DNA of 64,000 nucleotides from UBA1231 sp045123185 (GTDB taxonomy: Bacteria > Bacillota_I > Bacilli_A > ML615J-28 > CAG-313). Below, one piece after another: positions 50,298 through 58,169 of this stretch (positions are counted from its first letter, which is position 1; the number at the start of each line of letters is the position of its first letter). The stretch spans positions 16,913 to 80,912 of the forward strand of contig JBGVIL010000189.1 in the NCBI GenBank assembly GCA_045123185.1. The letters run 5' to 3'. The notes beneath the pieces were generated by a model that made no database searches, was not told where the DNA came from, and saw only the letters and a list, made by a program, of their open reading frames with translations. The position numbers and the translations under genes were made by a program.

Positions 50298-51522
50298 AAC
50301 TATTTTGTTTTAGTTTTTCAAGATATAAATAACGTTCTTTCAAAGAAGTTTCGATCTTTGATGAATCTTTTGGAATATAATATTTTCTTCCGACTAAATT
50401 ATCTGGTAAGTATTGTTGATTAACCCAGGCGTTTGGATAATCGTGAGGATACTTATAAGGTGTTTGATCTGGAGAAAATGATGGTAGATTTTTTAAGTGA
50501 AGTGGAAGTGGACCAGATCGACCATTTTCAATATCTTCCATTGCTTTTGCGAGAGCCATGTATGCTGAATTTGATTTAGGTGATAATGCCATCTCAATGA
50601 CGATTACAGCAAGTGGTAAACGAGCTTCGGGATTACCTAATTCACGAGCTGCATCACATGCTGCTTTAACGCGTGGTCCAATTGTTGGATTGGCAAGTCC
50701 AATATCTTCATAGGCAATACAAAGAAGTCTACGACATAGACTTTGTAAGTCATCAGCAATTATTAGTTTTGCCAGATAATGTAATGCTGCATCAACATCG
50801 CTACCACGAATTGACTTATGTAAACCACTTAATGTATCGTAGTAGTTATCTTGGTTTTTATCGAAATTTAAATTAGCTTTTTGTAAAGCACTTTTAGCTG
50901 TTTCTAAGTCAATTTCATTATCTGAAACAAAAGCAAGTGTTTCAATATTGTTAATTAGTGAACGAAATTCATACCCAGATGAGTCTACGATATAATCAAT
51001 TGTTTCTTGATCTTTAATTTTGATTTTTAATTCATTACATGCACGGTCCAAGATAGTAATCATATCAAGTCTACCTAATGTATTTAATTTATAAATATGA
51101 CATCTTGAACGAATAGCTGGATTAACTGAATGATATGGATTAACTGTTGTTAAACCAATCATAATTAATGTGCCGTTTTCAACATATGGTAATAAGAAAT
51201 CTTGAATATCTTTCTTCATACGATGTATTTCATCAACAACGATTATAGTTTGTTGATTAAAACGCGCATCACTCACAATTGTTTTAAGTGCTTCTTTATT
51301 ATCAGTTGAAGCATTAAAACGATGATATGGGATATTACTCATTGCGCATGTAGCTTCTGCAATCGTTGTTTTACCACAACCTGGTTCACCATATAAAATA
51401 AAAGAGAATAAGTGATTGTTATTTAACATTTTTCTTAAGATTCCGTTTTGGCCAACTAAATGGTCTTGACCAACAATGAAATCATAATGCGTTGGACGCA
51501 TTGTATATGCTAGTGGTTTCAT
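50296..51522 (-). CDS. rarA: Replication-associated recombination protein RarA (MgsA)
   Basis: An AAA+ ATPase of about 408 residues related to clamp loaders that acts at stalled replication forks. It begins MKPLAYTMRPTHYDFIVGQDHLVG; Walker A is GEPGCGKTT, Walker B VVDEIHR and sensor GLTTVNPYHSVNPAIRSRC. The MgsA C-terminal domain shows GLHKSIRGSDVDAALHYLAKL and LYIALANPTIGPR-like helices. I set the start at 51522, where AAGGAG is correctly spaced; the frame extends 17 codons further without a ribosome-binding site. Single gene. Confidence 0.94.
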   Translation of the reverse strand: MKPLAYTMRPTHYDFIVGQDHLVGQNGILRKMLNNNHLFSFILYGEPGCGKTTIAEATCAMSNIPYHRFNASTDNKEALKTIVSDARFNQQTIIVVDEIHRMKKDIQDFLLPYVENGTLIMIGLTTVNPYHSVNPAIRSRCHIYKLNTLGRLDMITILDRACNELKIKIKDQETIDYIVDSSGYEFRSLINNIETLAFVSDNEIDLETAKSALQKANLNFDKNQDNYYDTLSGLHKSIRGSDVDAALHYLAKLIIADDLQSLCRRLLCIAYEDIGLANPTIGPRVKAACDAARELGNPEARLPLAVIVIEMALSPKSNSAYMALAKAMEDIENGRSGPLPLHLKNLPSFSPDQTPYKYPHDYPNAWVNQQYLPDNLVGRKYYIPKDSSKIETSLKERYLYLEKLKQNS

Positions 51523-51621
51523 AGGCATCTCCTTAAGTAAATTAATTATATCATTTTTTATTTCTTTTGACAAATAAAATTAAATAGTAATAATATTTCA
51601 CATTATTTTCATACATATTTG

Positions 51622-51650
51622 TCTACAAATTCACAAAATTATGGTATAAT
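51622..51650 (+). promoter_or_regulatory. Promoter of the two-component system
   Basis: TATAAT (51645-51650) with a weak TCTACA (51622-51627) 17 bases upstream. Confidence 0.5.
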
Positions 51651-51673
51651 TATTAAAAAAGGAGAAAATTGCT

Positions 51674-52345
51674 ATGAGTAGAATTTTAATTGTTGATGAT
51701 GAAGCTAATATTCGTGATTTAATTAAGAAGTATGCTAAGTTTGAAAATTATGAAGTAGACGAAGCAACAAACGGAATGGAAGCTATTGAAAAAGTAGACA
51801 ATAATCAATATGATATTATCATCATGGATGTTATGATGCCAGAATTAGATGGTTTTTCAGCGATTAAAGAAATACGAAAAAAGTATGATATTCCAACGAT
51901 TGTCTTATCTGCAAGAGGCGAAGAATATGATCGTCTTCATGGATTTGATCTTGGAATTGATGACTATGTAGTTAAACCATTCTCACCAAAAGAATTATTA
52001 ATGCGTGTAAGTGCCATTCTTGCACGATATAATTCTAAAGGTACTAAAAATAATAATTTATGGCAATATAAGGATTTAAAGATTGATGATAACGCAAGAA
52101 TTGTTTATGTAAATAACAATCGTATAGAAATGACACCAAAAGAATATAATTTATTAATGTATTTAATAAATAATGAAAACAAAGTTGTCACAAGAGAACA
52201 ATTATTATCTCAAATTTGGGGTTATGATTTCTTTGGTGATGATAGAACACTTGATACACACATGAAACTTTTAAGAAAAAAACTTGGCGAATATGGACAA
52301 TGTATTGTTACACTTCGTGGAGTAGGTTATCGTTTTGAAAAGTAA
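51674..52345 (+). CDS. OmpR/PhoB-family response regulator
   Basis: A 223-residue regulator. The receiver domain has the acidic pair VDDE, the phosphorylated Asp52 in IIIMDVMMPELDG, switch Ser in VLSARG and Lys in DYVVKPFSPKEL. The C-terminal winged helix includes IEMTPKEYNLLMYLI, VTREQLLSQIWGYDFFGDDR and TVRGVGYR-type LRGVGYRFEK. AAGGAG precedes the ATG. The kinase gene overlaps its end by 11 bases. Target genes cannot be read. Confidence 0.95.
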   Translation: MSRILIVDDEANIRDLIKKYAKFENYEVDEATNGMEAIEKVDNNQYDIIIMDVMMPELDGFSAIKEIRKKYDIPTIVLSARGEEYDRLHGFDLGIDDYVVKPFSPKELLMRVSAILARYNSKGTKNNNLWQYKDLKIDDNARIVYVNNNRIEMTPKEYNLLMYLINNENKVVTREQLLSQIWGYDFFGDDRTLDTHMKLLRKKLGEYGQCIVTLRGVGYRFEK

Positions 52346-53744
52346 TAAAATTAATTTAAAGTGGAAAGTCATTCTTTACTTTATTTTGTTTTCATTAATT
52401 ATTTATTTAGTATTTTGGTTTTTCCAAGTTGTAATGATTAATTTCTTCTTTCGAAATATGAAAATTAATAACGCTGAAGAATCACTAAATCGTTTGGTTT
52501 TAGAAGCAGAAACTCATCATAATATTGATATTATGATTGATTATCCAACTTTCGAAAAATTAACTGAATATTTAGACGAAAAAGAATGTGATGGTTGGAT
52601 ATTATATAGAAAACCTCAAGACACTCATTTACAAATATGGTATACTTCAACAGGTAATCAAATAGATGAAGAAAAGATAGTAAATTACTGGAATACCTAT
52701 CAAACAAGAAGGGAATTTGTTGTTGGTCTAAGTAAAGAATCAAATAATTATATTATTGGTAAGTTTGTCGAAAAGCCTAATAATATATCAATGATGATAC
52801 TAATTGAATCTAAATTAGTACCATTTGAATCAACAGTTCAAGTATTAAGTAATCAATTTATCGTAATATCTGGCTTTATTGTTATTCTTGCGGTTATATT
52901 TTCTGCAGTAATGTGTAATAGAATTGTTAAACCAATTACATCTTTAACGAAGTCTGCAAAAGAATTTGCCAAGGGTAAGTATGACACTAAATTTAGTGGA
53001 TATGGATATGATGAAATTGATGAGCTGTCAAACGCATTAAACTATGCTTCATCTGAACTTAGTAAACTAGATTTATATCAAAAAGAATTAATGGCCAATG
53101 TTTCCCATGATTTAAGAACTCCACTTACTTTAATTACAGGATATGGTGAGATGTTAATTGATTATCCTGAAGAAAGAACGGAAGAAAATCTAAAGATTAT
53201 TGTTGATGAAGGTAAAAGATTAACAGGACTTGTTAATGATATTTTAGCATTAACTAAGATTGAAACTAATGCAATAGAGTTAGAATTGGATGTTTACAAT
53301 TTAACAGAAAATATTAAAGAAATTGTAAGTCGTCAAGAAAAGTTAATTGAGAATTTAAATATTAAGATTCAATTTGAATATGATCAACAAGCTTATATTA
53401 AAGCAGACTGTGATCAATTTGCGAAAGTTATTTATAATTTCTTAAGTAATGCAATAAATTATGTTGGAGATGATCATTTAGTAATTGTAAAACAAAACGT
53501 TACGGATAAATACGTTACAATTTCAGTAATTGATCATGGTGTTGGTATACCAAAAGAAGAAATTGATAATATTTGGTATCGTTATTATAAAGCAAAAACA
53601 CATAAACGTGCATCAGTAGGTTCAGGACTTGGACTTGCAATTGTACGAAGTATTTTAGATAAACATGGATTTGAGTACGGAGTAATCAGTGAACTTAATG
53701 AAGGAAGTGAATTTTGGGTTAAAATTCCACTATCTGACAAATAA
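52335..53744 (+). CDS. Sensor histidine kinase
   Basis: A 469-residue membrane kinase. One helix at about 12-35, an extracellular sensor segment of about 135 residues without a recognised fold, a second helix at about 172-195, HAMP (RIVKPITSLTKSAKEFAKGK), HisKA with the phosphorylated His in MANVSHDLRTPLTLITGYGEM, then HATPase (FLSNAINYV, DHGVGIPKEE, GSGLGLAIV). The start is TTG at 52335 with a weak AGGTTA upstream, overlapping the regulator gene. Possible partners by position are htrA downstream; HtrA-type genes are often under envelope-stress two-component control, but no operator was identified. Confidence 0.93.
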   Translation: MKSNKINLKWKVILYFILFSLIIYLVFWFFQVVMINFFFRNMKINNAEESLNRLVLEAETHHNIDIMIDYPTFEKLTEYLDEKECDGWILYRKPQDTHLQIWYTSTGNQIDEEKIVNYWNTYQTRREFVVGLSKESNNYIIGKFVEKPNNISMMILIESKLVPFESTVQVLSNQFIVISGFIVILAVIFSAVMCNRIVKPITSLTKSAKEFAKGKYDTKFSGYGYDEIDELSNALNYASSELSKLDLYQKELMANVSHDLRTPLTLITGYGEMLIDYPEERTEENLKIIVDEGKRLTGLVNDILALTKIETNAIELELDVYNLTENIKEIVSRQEKLIENLNIKIQFEYDQQAYIKADCDQFAKVIYNFLSNAINYVGDDHLVIVKQNVTDKYVTISVIDHGVGIPKEEIDNIWYRYYKAKTHKRASVGSGLGLAIVRSILDKHGFEYGVISELNEGSEFWVKIPLSDK

Positions 53745-53790
53745 TGTCAATATTTTCTCATAATTAGTTCATATAAACTTCAGTTTGGAA

Positions 53791-53799
53791 TGTTATAAT
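53791..53799 (+). promoter_or_regulatory. Extended -10 promoter of htrA
   Basis: TGTTATAAT (53791-53799) is a TGn-extended -10 element. No good -35 box is present, so activation by a regulator is possible. Confidence 0.55.
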
Positions 53800-53805
53800 A
53801 TTTAT

Positions 53806-53895
53806 GCATCAGTGGTGAAGATGCTACAAGACACTCTATCATTCCCTCTATTCCAAAAAAAACTAACTATTTCTGAGGGTGTCTTGTATTTTTTT
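53806..53895 (+). promoter_or_regulatory. Structured leader of htrA: two hairpins, T-run and overlapping short frame
   Basis: Predicted to lie right at the 5' end of the mRNA. GCATC (53806-53810) pairs with GATGC (53820-53824). ACAAGACAC (53826-53834) pairs with GTGTCTTGT (53879-53887) around a 44-base loop, followed by TATTTTTTT, so it could end transcription before htrA. A 32-codon frame from ATG 53821 to TAA 53917-53919 runs through the second hairpin and overlaps the htrA start; its GGTGA is only two or three bases upstream. The loop has a CTCTAT direct repeat and an A-rich stretch. I could not match it to a known riboswitch. Confidence 0.5.
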
Positions 53896-53911
53896 ATTTT
53901 AGGAGAACATT

Positions 53912-55174
53912 ATGTATAACGAAAAAAGAACTAATCCTTTATTAGTGTTAATCCCACTTTTATTAATTATTGCAGGTATTTTTCTTGTGGTTTTTGATTT
54001 TAACAAATTAGTACCTGAGAATAATAATAACCAAACAGAGGGAATAATCAATAATCAAATTACAAATACAGTAGTTGACTATAACGAAATTACAGTTGAA
54101 GACTTAGACCAAGGTGTTCAAGTTGCAGCTGATAAAGTATCACAAGCAGTAATTGGTGTTACTTCTAAAGCAATTACGAAAGTTGGAACTAAAGTTGTTG
54201 AAGTTAATTATTCAATTGGTAGTGGCGTAATTTATAAACGTGAAGAAATCAAAAATGGTAGTGGAAAAGTAGTCAATTATCGTTACTATGTAATTACTAA
54301 TCGTCACGTTGTAACATTAGATTCAAGTCATACTGAATATAGTGGTATTAATTTATACATCTATTTAGGAGATATTGATGTTGAAGTTAAAGCAAATTTA
54401 CTTGGTTATGATGAAAAAGTAGATATTGCGTTATTAACATTTGAATATTCAAAATATATTGATCCAGTAGATATTGGTGATAGTAATAACTTGAAAAAAG
54501 GTCAAATGGTTATTGCAGTTGGTAATCCAGATGGATATGAATATTATGGATCTGTAACATTTGGGGTGGTAAGTGGTCCAGAACGTTACGTTTCAACAGA
54601 TACTGATGGTGATGACACAACAGACTTTTCTGCAGAATACATTCAACATGACGTAGCGATTAACCCAGGTAATAGTGGTGGTGGATTATTTACACTAGAT
54701 GGTAAACTAGTTGGAATTAATACTTTAAAACTTGTTGATGACACCATCGATAATATTGGTTTCGCAATCCCATCAAATGTCGCAATGACAATTGTTGTTG
54801 ATTATTTAGAAAAAGGATTACAAATTGAAAGACCAAAACTAGGTATCTTGGGTTATGAAATACGTGCTTTATCAAGTGCACAAATTGAAAGTTCTGAAGA
54901 TATCATAAGTATTCCAAATATTTATAATGGTGAGTCACCTTATGGTATTTACGTTGGCGATGTTTCAAAAGGTTCAACTATTGCTCAAACTGAAATTACC
55001 CAACATGATATTGTTCTTTCAATTAATGGTATTAAAGCAACCAGAACACATATTATTAATTCTAAATTAAATTCACTTATAGATGGATTTAAAATTGGTG
55101 AAACTGTCTTAATTGAATACTATGATCGCTCAAGTAATAGTATTAAAACAGTTGAAGTAGTACTTAAAAAGTAA
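53912..55174 (+). CDS. HtrA/DegP-family membrane serine protease
   Basis: A 420-residue envelope protease. One N-terminal membrane helix (about 9-29) anchors it, followed by an Asn/Thr-rich linker. The trypsin-like domain has the full triad: His132 (TNRHVV), Asp171 (VDIALL) and Ser255 (NPGNSGGGLF). A C-terminal PDZ domain (YVGDVSKGSTIAQTEITQHD then IVLSINGIKATR) selects substrates. It degrades misfolded exported proteins. AGGAG precedes the ATG. It lies just behind a two-component system and has a structured leader. Confidence 0.93.
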   Translation: MYNEKRTNPLLVLIPLLLIIAGIFLVVFDFNKLVPENNNNQTEGIINNQITNTVVDYNEITVEDLDQGVQVAADKVSQAVIGVTSKAITKVGTKVVEVNYSIGSGVIYKREEIKNGSGKVVNYRYYVITNRHVVTLDSSHTEYSGINLYIYLGDIDVEVKANLLGYDEKVDIALLTFEYSKYIDPVDIGDSNNLKKGQMVIAVGNPDGYEYYGSVTFGVVSGPERYVSTDTDGDDTTDFSAEYIQHDVAINPGNSGGGLFTLDGKLVGINTLKLVDDTIDNIGFAIPSNVAMTIVVDYLEKGLQIERPKLGILGYEIRALSSAQIESSEDIISIPNIYNGESPYGIYVGDVSKGSTIAQTEITQHDIVLSINGIKATRTHIINSKLNSLIDGFKIGETVLIEYYDRSSNSIKTVEVVLKK

Positions 55175-55180
55175 TTTATA

Positions 55181-55206
55181 AAAGTTGGCTAATGCCAACT
55201 TTTTTA
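55181..55206 (+). terminator. Rho-independent terminator after htrA
   Basis: AAAGTTGGC (55181-55189) and GCCAACTTT (55194-55202) with loop TAAT and a T-run. Confidence 0.9.
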
Positions 55207-55277
55207 TTTTAACAATATTGCTTTTAAAATTAGTCAAATTATGATATAATTCTTATATTGGAAAGGAAGTGAAGAAG

Positions 55278-56831
55278 ATGTTTTTAAAAGTTGAAAATCT
55301 TTCAATGACATATGATAAAAAGGTACTTTATGATAAAGCATCTTTTTCAGTTAACCGAGGAGAAAAAATTGGAATTGTTGGTTCTAATGGTACAGGAAAA
55401 ACAACATTAATTAATATTTTAAATGGCGATATTATTCCTGATAGTGGAACAATTACTTTTGATAAAAAGATTAAAGTTGGATTCTTAGATCAATATTTAA
55501 GAATTGATAAGAATTTAACAATTAAAGAATATTTAAATAAAGCTTTTGATGAACTAAATAAGGTATCTAAAGAAGCAGAAGATATTGAAAAAAGAATTAA
55601 TAATACAACTAATGGTGATGAACTAGAACGTTTAGTTAATATTTTATCTTTACTTCATGAACGTTTAGAAATGGGTGATTATTATGCCAATGATTCGAAG
55701 ATAATGCGGATTGCAAAAGGTCTTGGTATTAATAATTATGGTATGGAATCACTAATGGGTAAACTTAGTGGTGGACAAAAGATTAAAGTAATTCTAGCAA
55801 AACTGCTATTAGAACAACCAAATCTATTAGTACTGGATGAACCAACTAACTTTTTAGATACAAGTCATGTTGATTGGTTAGTGAAATATTTAAAAGAATA
55901 CAAAGGTACTGTTTTAATGGTATCGCATAATCAGGAGTTTTTAAATGAAGTTGCGACTTCGATTTTAGATATTGAATTTGCAAAAATTACTAAGTATCGT
56001 GGTAATTATCAACAATTTGAAGTAAAAAAAGCATTTGCTCTTGAAAATTATGATAAACAGTTAAAAGAAAATATTCGTGAACGCAAAAACTTACAAGAAT
56101 ATATTGATAAAAATAGAACTAGAGCTTCAACTGCAAAACTTGCTCAAAGTAGACAAAAGAAGTTAGATAAAATGGATGTGATGGACAAAGTAACAGTTAC
56201 AAATAAAAGACTTTATTTGACTTTTAATTATCAATCAATATCATCACATAAATTTTTAGAAGTTAAAGATTTAGAAATTGGTTATTATTTCTCATTGCTT
56301 CCTGCGATGAATTTTCAAATTAAAAGTGGTGAAAAACTAGCCATTACAGGATTTAATGGTATTGGTAAGACAACTCTACTTAAAACCTTAATTGGAGAAC
56401 TTCATCCAATAAAAGGGTGGTATAAGTTTGTTGATGATGCAAAATTTGCTTACTTTTCTCAAGAACATGAATGGGCTAATGATAACCTAACACCTTTTGA
56501 AATGGTATCAAATGAATACCCAGAAAAAGATGCGAAATGGATTAGAAGTGAACTTGCGAAAGTAGCACTTACTGGTACTCAAACAATGCAACCAATTAAA
56601 ACATTAAGTGGTGGAGAACAATCAAAATTAAAGCTTGCTTTGATGATGTTAAAAAGAGCAAATGTCTTAATCCTTGATGAGCCAACTAACCACTTAGATA
56701 AAGCTGCAAAAGAGTCTTTATTAGAATGTTTAAAGAAATATCCGGGAACTGTTATTTTTGTATCCCATGAGAGATCATTTATAACAGAACTAGCAACAAA
56801 AGTATTTAATATAGAAGATTTATTAGTCTGA
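55278..56831 (+). CDS. ABC-F family ATPase (YkpA/YbiT-like)
   Basis: A cytosolic protein of about 517 residues with two ABC domains and no membrane part. First domain: GSNGTGKTT, LSGGQKIKVILA and LLVLDEPTNFLD. The linker (about 235-300) is basic and includes YIDKNRTRASTAKLAQSRQK. Second domain: GFNGIGKTT, LSGGEQSKLKLA and LILDEPTNHLD. ABC-F proteins act on the ribosome near the tRNA exit site; length and linker recall YkpA/YbiT rather than antibiotic-resistance members. The ATG at 55278 suits AAAGGA; the GTG at 55269 is too close to it. It ends in TGA. Confidence 0.92.
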   Translation: MFLKVENLSMTYDKKVLYDKASFSVNRGEKIGIVGSNGTGKTTLINILNGDIIPDSGTITFDKKIKVGFLDQYLRIDKNLTIKEYLNKAFDELNKVSKEAEDIEKRINNTTNGDELERLVNILSLLHERLEMGDYYANDSKIMRIAKGLGINNYGMESLMGKLSGGQKIKVILAKLLLEQPNLLVLDEPTNFLDTSHVDWLVKYLKEYKGTVLMVSHNQEFLNEVATSILDIEFAKITKYRGNYQQFEVKKAFALENYDKQLKENIRERKNLQEYIDKNRTRASTAKLAQSRQKKLDKMDVMDKVTVTNKRLYLTFNYQSISSHKFLEVKDLEIGYYFSLLPAMNFQIKSGEKLAITGFNGIGKTTLLKTLIGELHPIKGWYKFVDDAKFAYFSQEHEWANDNLTPFEMVSNEYPEKDAKWIRSELAKVALTGTQTMQPIKTLSGGEQSKLKLALMMLKRANVLILDEPTNHLDKAAKESLLECLKKYPGTVIFVSHERSFITELATKVFNIEDLLV

Positions 56832-56839
56832 GGTATATT

Positions 56840-57328
56840 ATGATTTATATGTTATCAGGAATAACTGGTAGTGGAAAATCTAGTTATTCGAAAAAATTAA
56901 AAAAAGAATTAAACTGTGAAGTTTTATCAACTGATGAACTTCGTAATCTTCATCCAGACTGGTCAGAAGAATTAATATGGCCAGAAGTTTATCGATTATT
57001 AAGTGAAGCTTTAAAAAATAATATTGATATTATTTATGACGCAACCAATATTACACCAAAGGTAAGAAACCGAATAATTACTGAAGTTGAAAAACATAAT
57101 GTAAAAGCTGTTGTTGGTGTATATTTCTTTGATACTTCTTGGAAAGTTTGTCAAAAACGCGTGATTAAAAGAAATCAAATTCCAGGTGAAAGATATTTAC
57201 CACCAGAAGTTGTTGAATCTTATGGTAAACGAGTAATTAAACCAACAGTAGATGAGGGATTTGTATTCATAAAAACTGTAAAAGGTGGTAAAATAATAGA
57301 AGAGGTATATAACGATGTTAACTGTTAA
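56840..57328 (+). CDS. AAA_33-type P-loop kinase
   Basis: A 162-residue kinase-like protein: MLSGITGSGKSSYSKKLK (Walker A), STDELR, DIIYDATNITPKVRNRII and FFDTSWKVCQKRVIKRN, a pattern shared with polynucleotide-kinase-like and zeta-type ATPases. The substrate is unknown. GAGGT lies in the overlapping end of the ABC-F gene. It overlaps the next gene by 14 bases, so the three genes from 55278 form one unit. Confidence 0.85.
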   Translation: MIYMLSGITGSGKSSYSKKLKKELNCEVLSTDELRNLHPDWSEELIWPEVYRLLSEALKNNIDIIYDATNITPKVRNRIITEVEKHNVKAVVGVYFFDTSWKVCQKRVIKRNQIPGERYLPPEVVESYGKRVIKPTVDEGFVFIKTVKGGKIIEEVYNDVNC

Positions 57329-57794
57329 TCCATTTGATACATTTAGAAATTGGGCTTTAGTAACCGCAAAATCGGGTGAATTACATAATTCAATGGTAAT
57401 TGGCTGGGGAACACTAGGGGTGTTATGGCGTAAAAATGTTGCGATTGTTTTTATTCGTGAAGATCGATATACCTATGATTTCATTGAAAAAGCTAATCAA
57501 TTTACAATTAGCTTTTATGATGAAAAATATCTTGAAGAACTAAAAGTATATGGTTCAAAAAGTGGAAAAGATGTTGATAAAGATAAAGTTACAGGTTTTC
57601 ACCCAATTCCAGTTCATGATACTATTACATATGAAGAATCAAAAATGACCATTGTATGTCGTAAAATGTATCAAACTAGAATGAATGATGAGGATTTTAC
57701 TGATTTTGTGCCAGTTGAATTTTATCAAAATATTGATAAATCTGTTCGTCATCACATGTATATTGGGGAAATAATTGAAATAATACAAAAATAA
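57315..57794 (+). CDS. Flavin-reductase-like FMN-binding split-barrel protein
   Basis: A 159-residue protein of the flavin reductase/split-barrel fold: NWALVTAKSGELHNSMVIGW, GVLWRKNVAIVFIREDRYTYDFI and FTISFYDEKYLEELKVYGSKSG, which resembles NAD(P)H-flavin oxidoreductases of anaerobes. It probably binds FMN; its electron partner is unknown. GAGGT precedes the ATG inside the kinase gene. Confidence 0.87.
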   Translation: MLTVNPFDTFRNWALVTAKSGELHNSMVIGWGTLGVLWRKNVAIVFIREDRYTYDFIEKANQFTISFYDEKYLEELKVYGSKSGKDVDKDKVTGFHPIPVHDTITYEESKMTIVCRKMYQTRMNDEDFTDFVPVEFYQNIDKSVRHHMYIGEIIEIIQK

Positions 57795-57808
57795 AATTAT
57801 TAATACTC

Positions 57809-57837
57809 TTGTTATTTATTGTAAGTTATGGTATAAT
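57809..57837 (+). promoter_or_regulatory. Promoter of secG-rnr-smpB
   Basis: TTGTTA (57809-57814), 17-base spacer, TATAAT (57832-57837). Confidence 0.75.
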
Positions 57838-57879
57838 AAATGCGTTATAAGTATTAAATAAATAACCAAGGAGGCTATT

Positions 57880-58113
57880 ATGTATTTCTTAGATTATATT
57901 TTATTAGCAGTATCAATTCTATTAATCTTAATCATAGTATTACAAAATCCAAAAGAAGATGCAATGCGTGCTTTTTCTGGTGAAAAATCTGAAAGTGCTA
58001 AAGTTAAACAACGTGGATTAGAAAAAACTATTAACCGTGTAACAATGGTTCTTGCTATTCTTTTCTTTGTTGCTTCATTAGTTTTAATGATTATTGATAG
58101 AACAATGTTATAA
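57880..58113 (+). CDS. secG: Preprotein translocase subunit SecG
   Basis: A 77-residue membrane protein with two helices (about 3-22 and 53-72) and the SecG signature LIIVLQNPKEDAMRAFSGEKS between them. It is the small subunit of SecYEG. AGGAGG precedes the ATG. Linkage to rnr and smpB is the standard Firmicutes arrangement and supports the call. Confidence 0.95.
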   Translation: MYFLDYILLAVSILLILIIVLQNPKEDAMRAFSGEKSESAKVKQRGLEKTINRVTMVLAILFFVASLVLMIIDRTML

Positions 58114-58120
58114 AAATATA

Positions 58121-58143
58121 GAGGCCTTTTAGGCCTTTTTCTT
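58121..58143 (+). terminator. Weak terminator or attenuator between secG and rnr
   Basis: GAGGCC (58121-58126) pairs with GGCCTT (58132-58137, one G-T pair) around a TTTTA loop, with a T-run. Probably partial termination within the operon. Confidence 0.6.
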
Positions 58144-58169
58144 TTAATATAAAATAAGGAGGTGTAAAA

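Noticed and set aside
53826..53887. preQ1-I riboswitch before htrA
   Set aside because: The leader has CCCTCTAT and an A-rich stretch followed by ACTAA, which recalls the aptamer end, but the 5' half of the stem (AGAGG or similar) is absent and htrA is not a queuosine gene.
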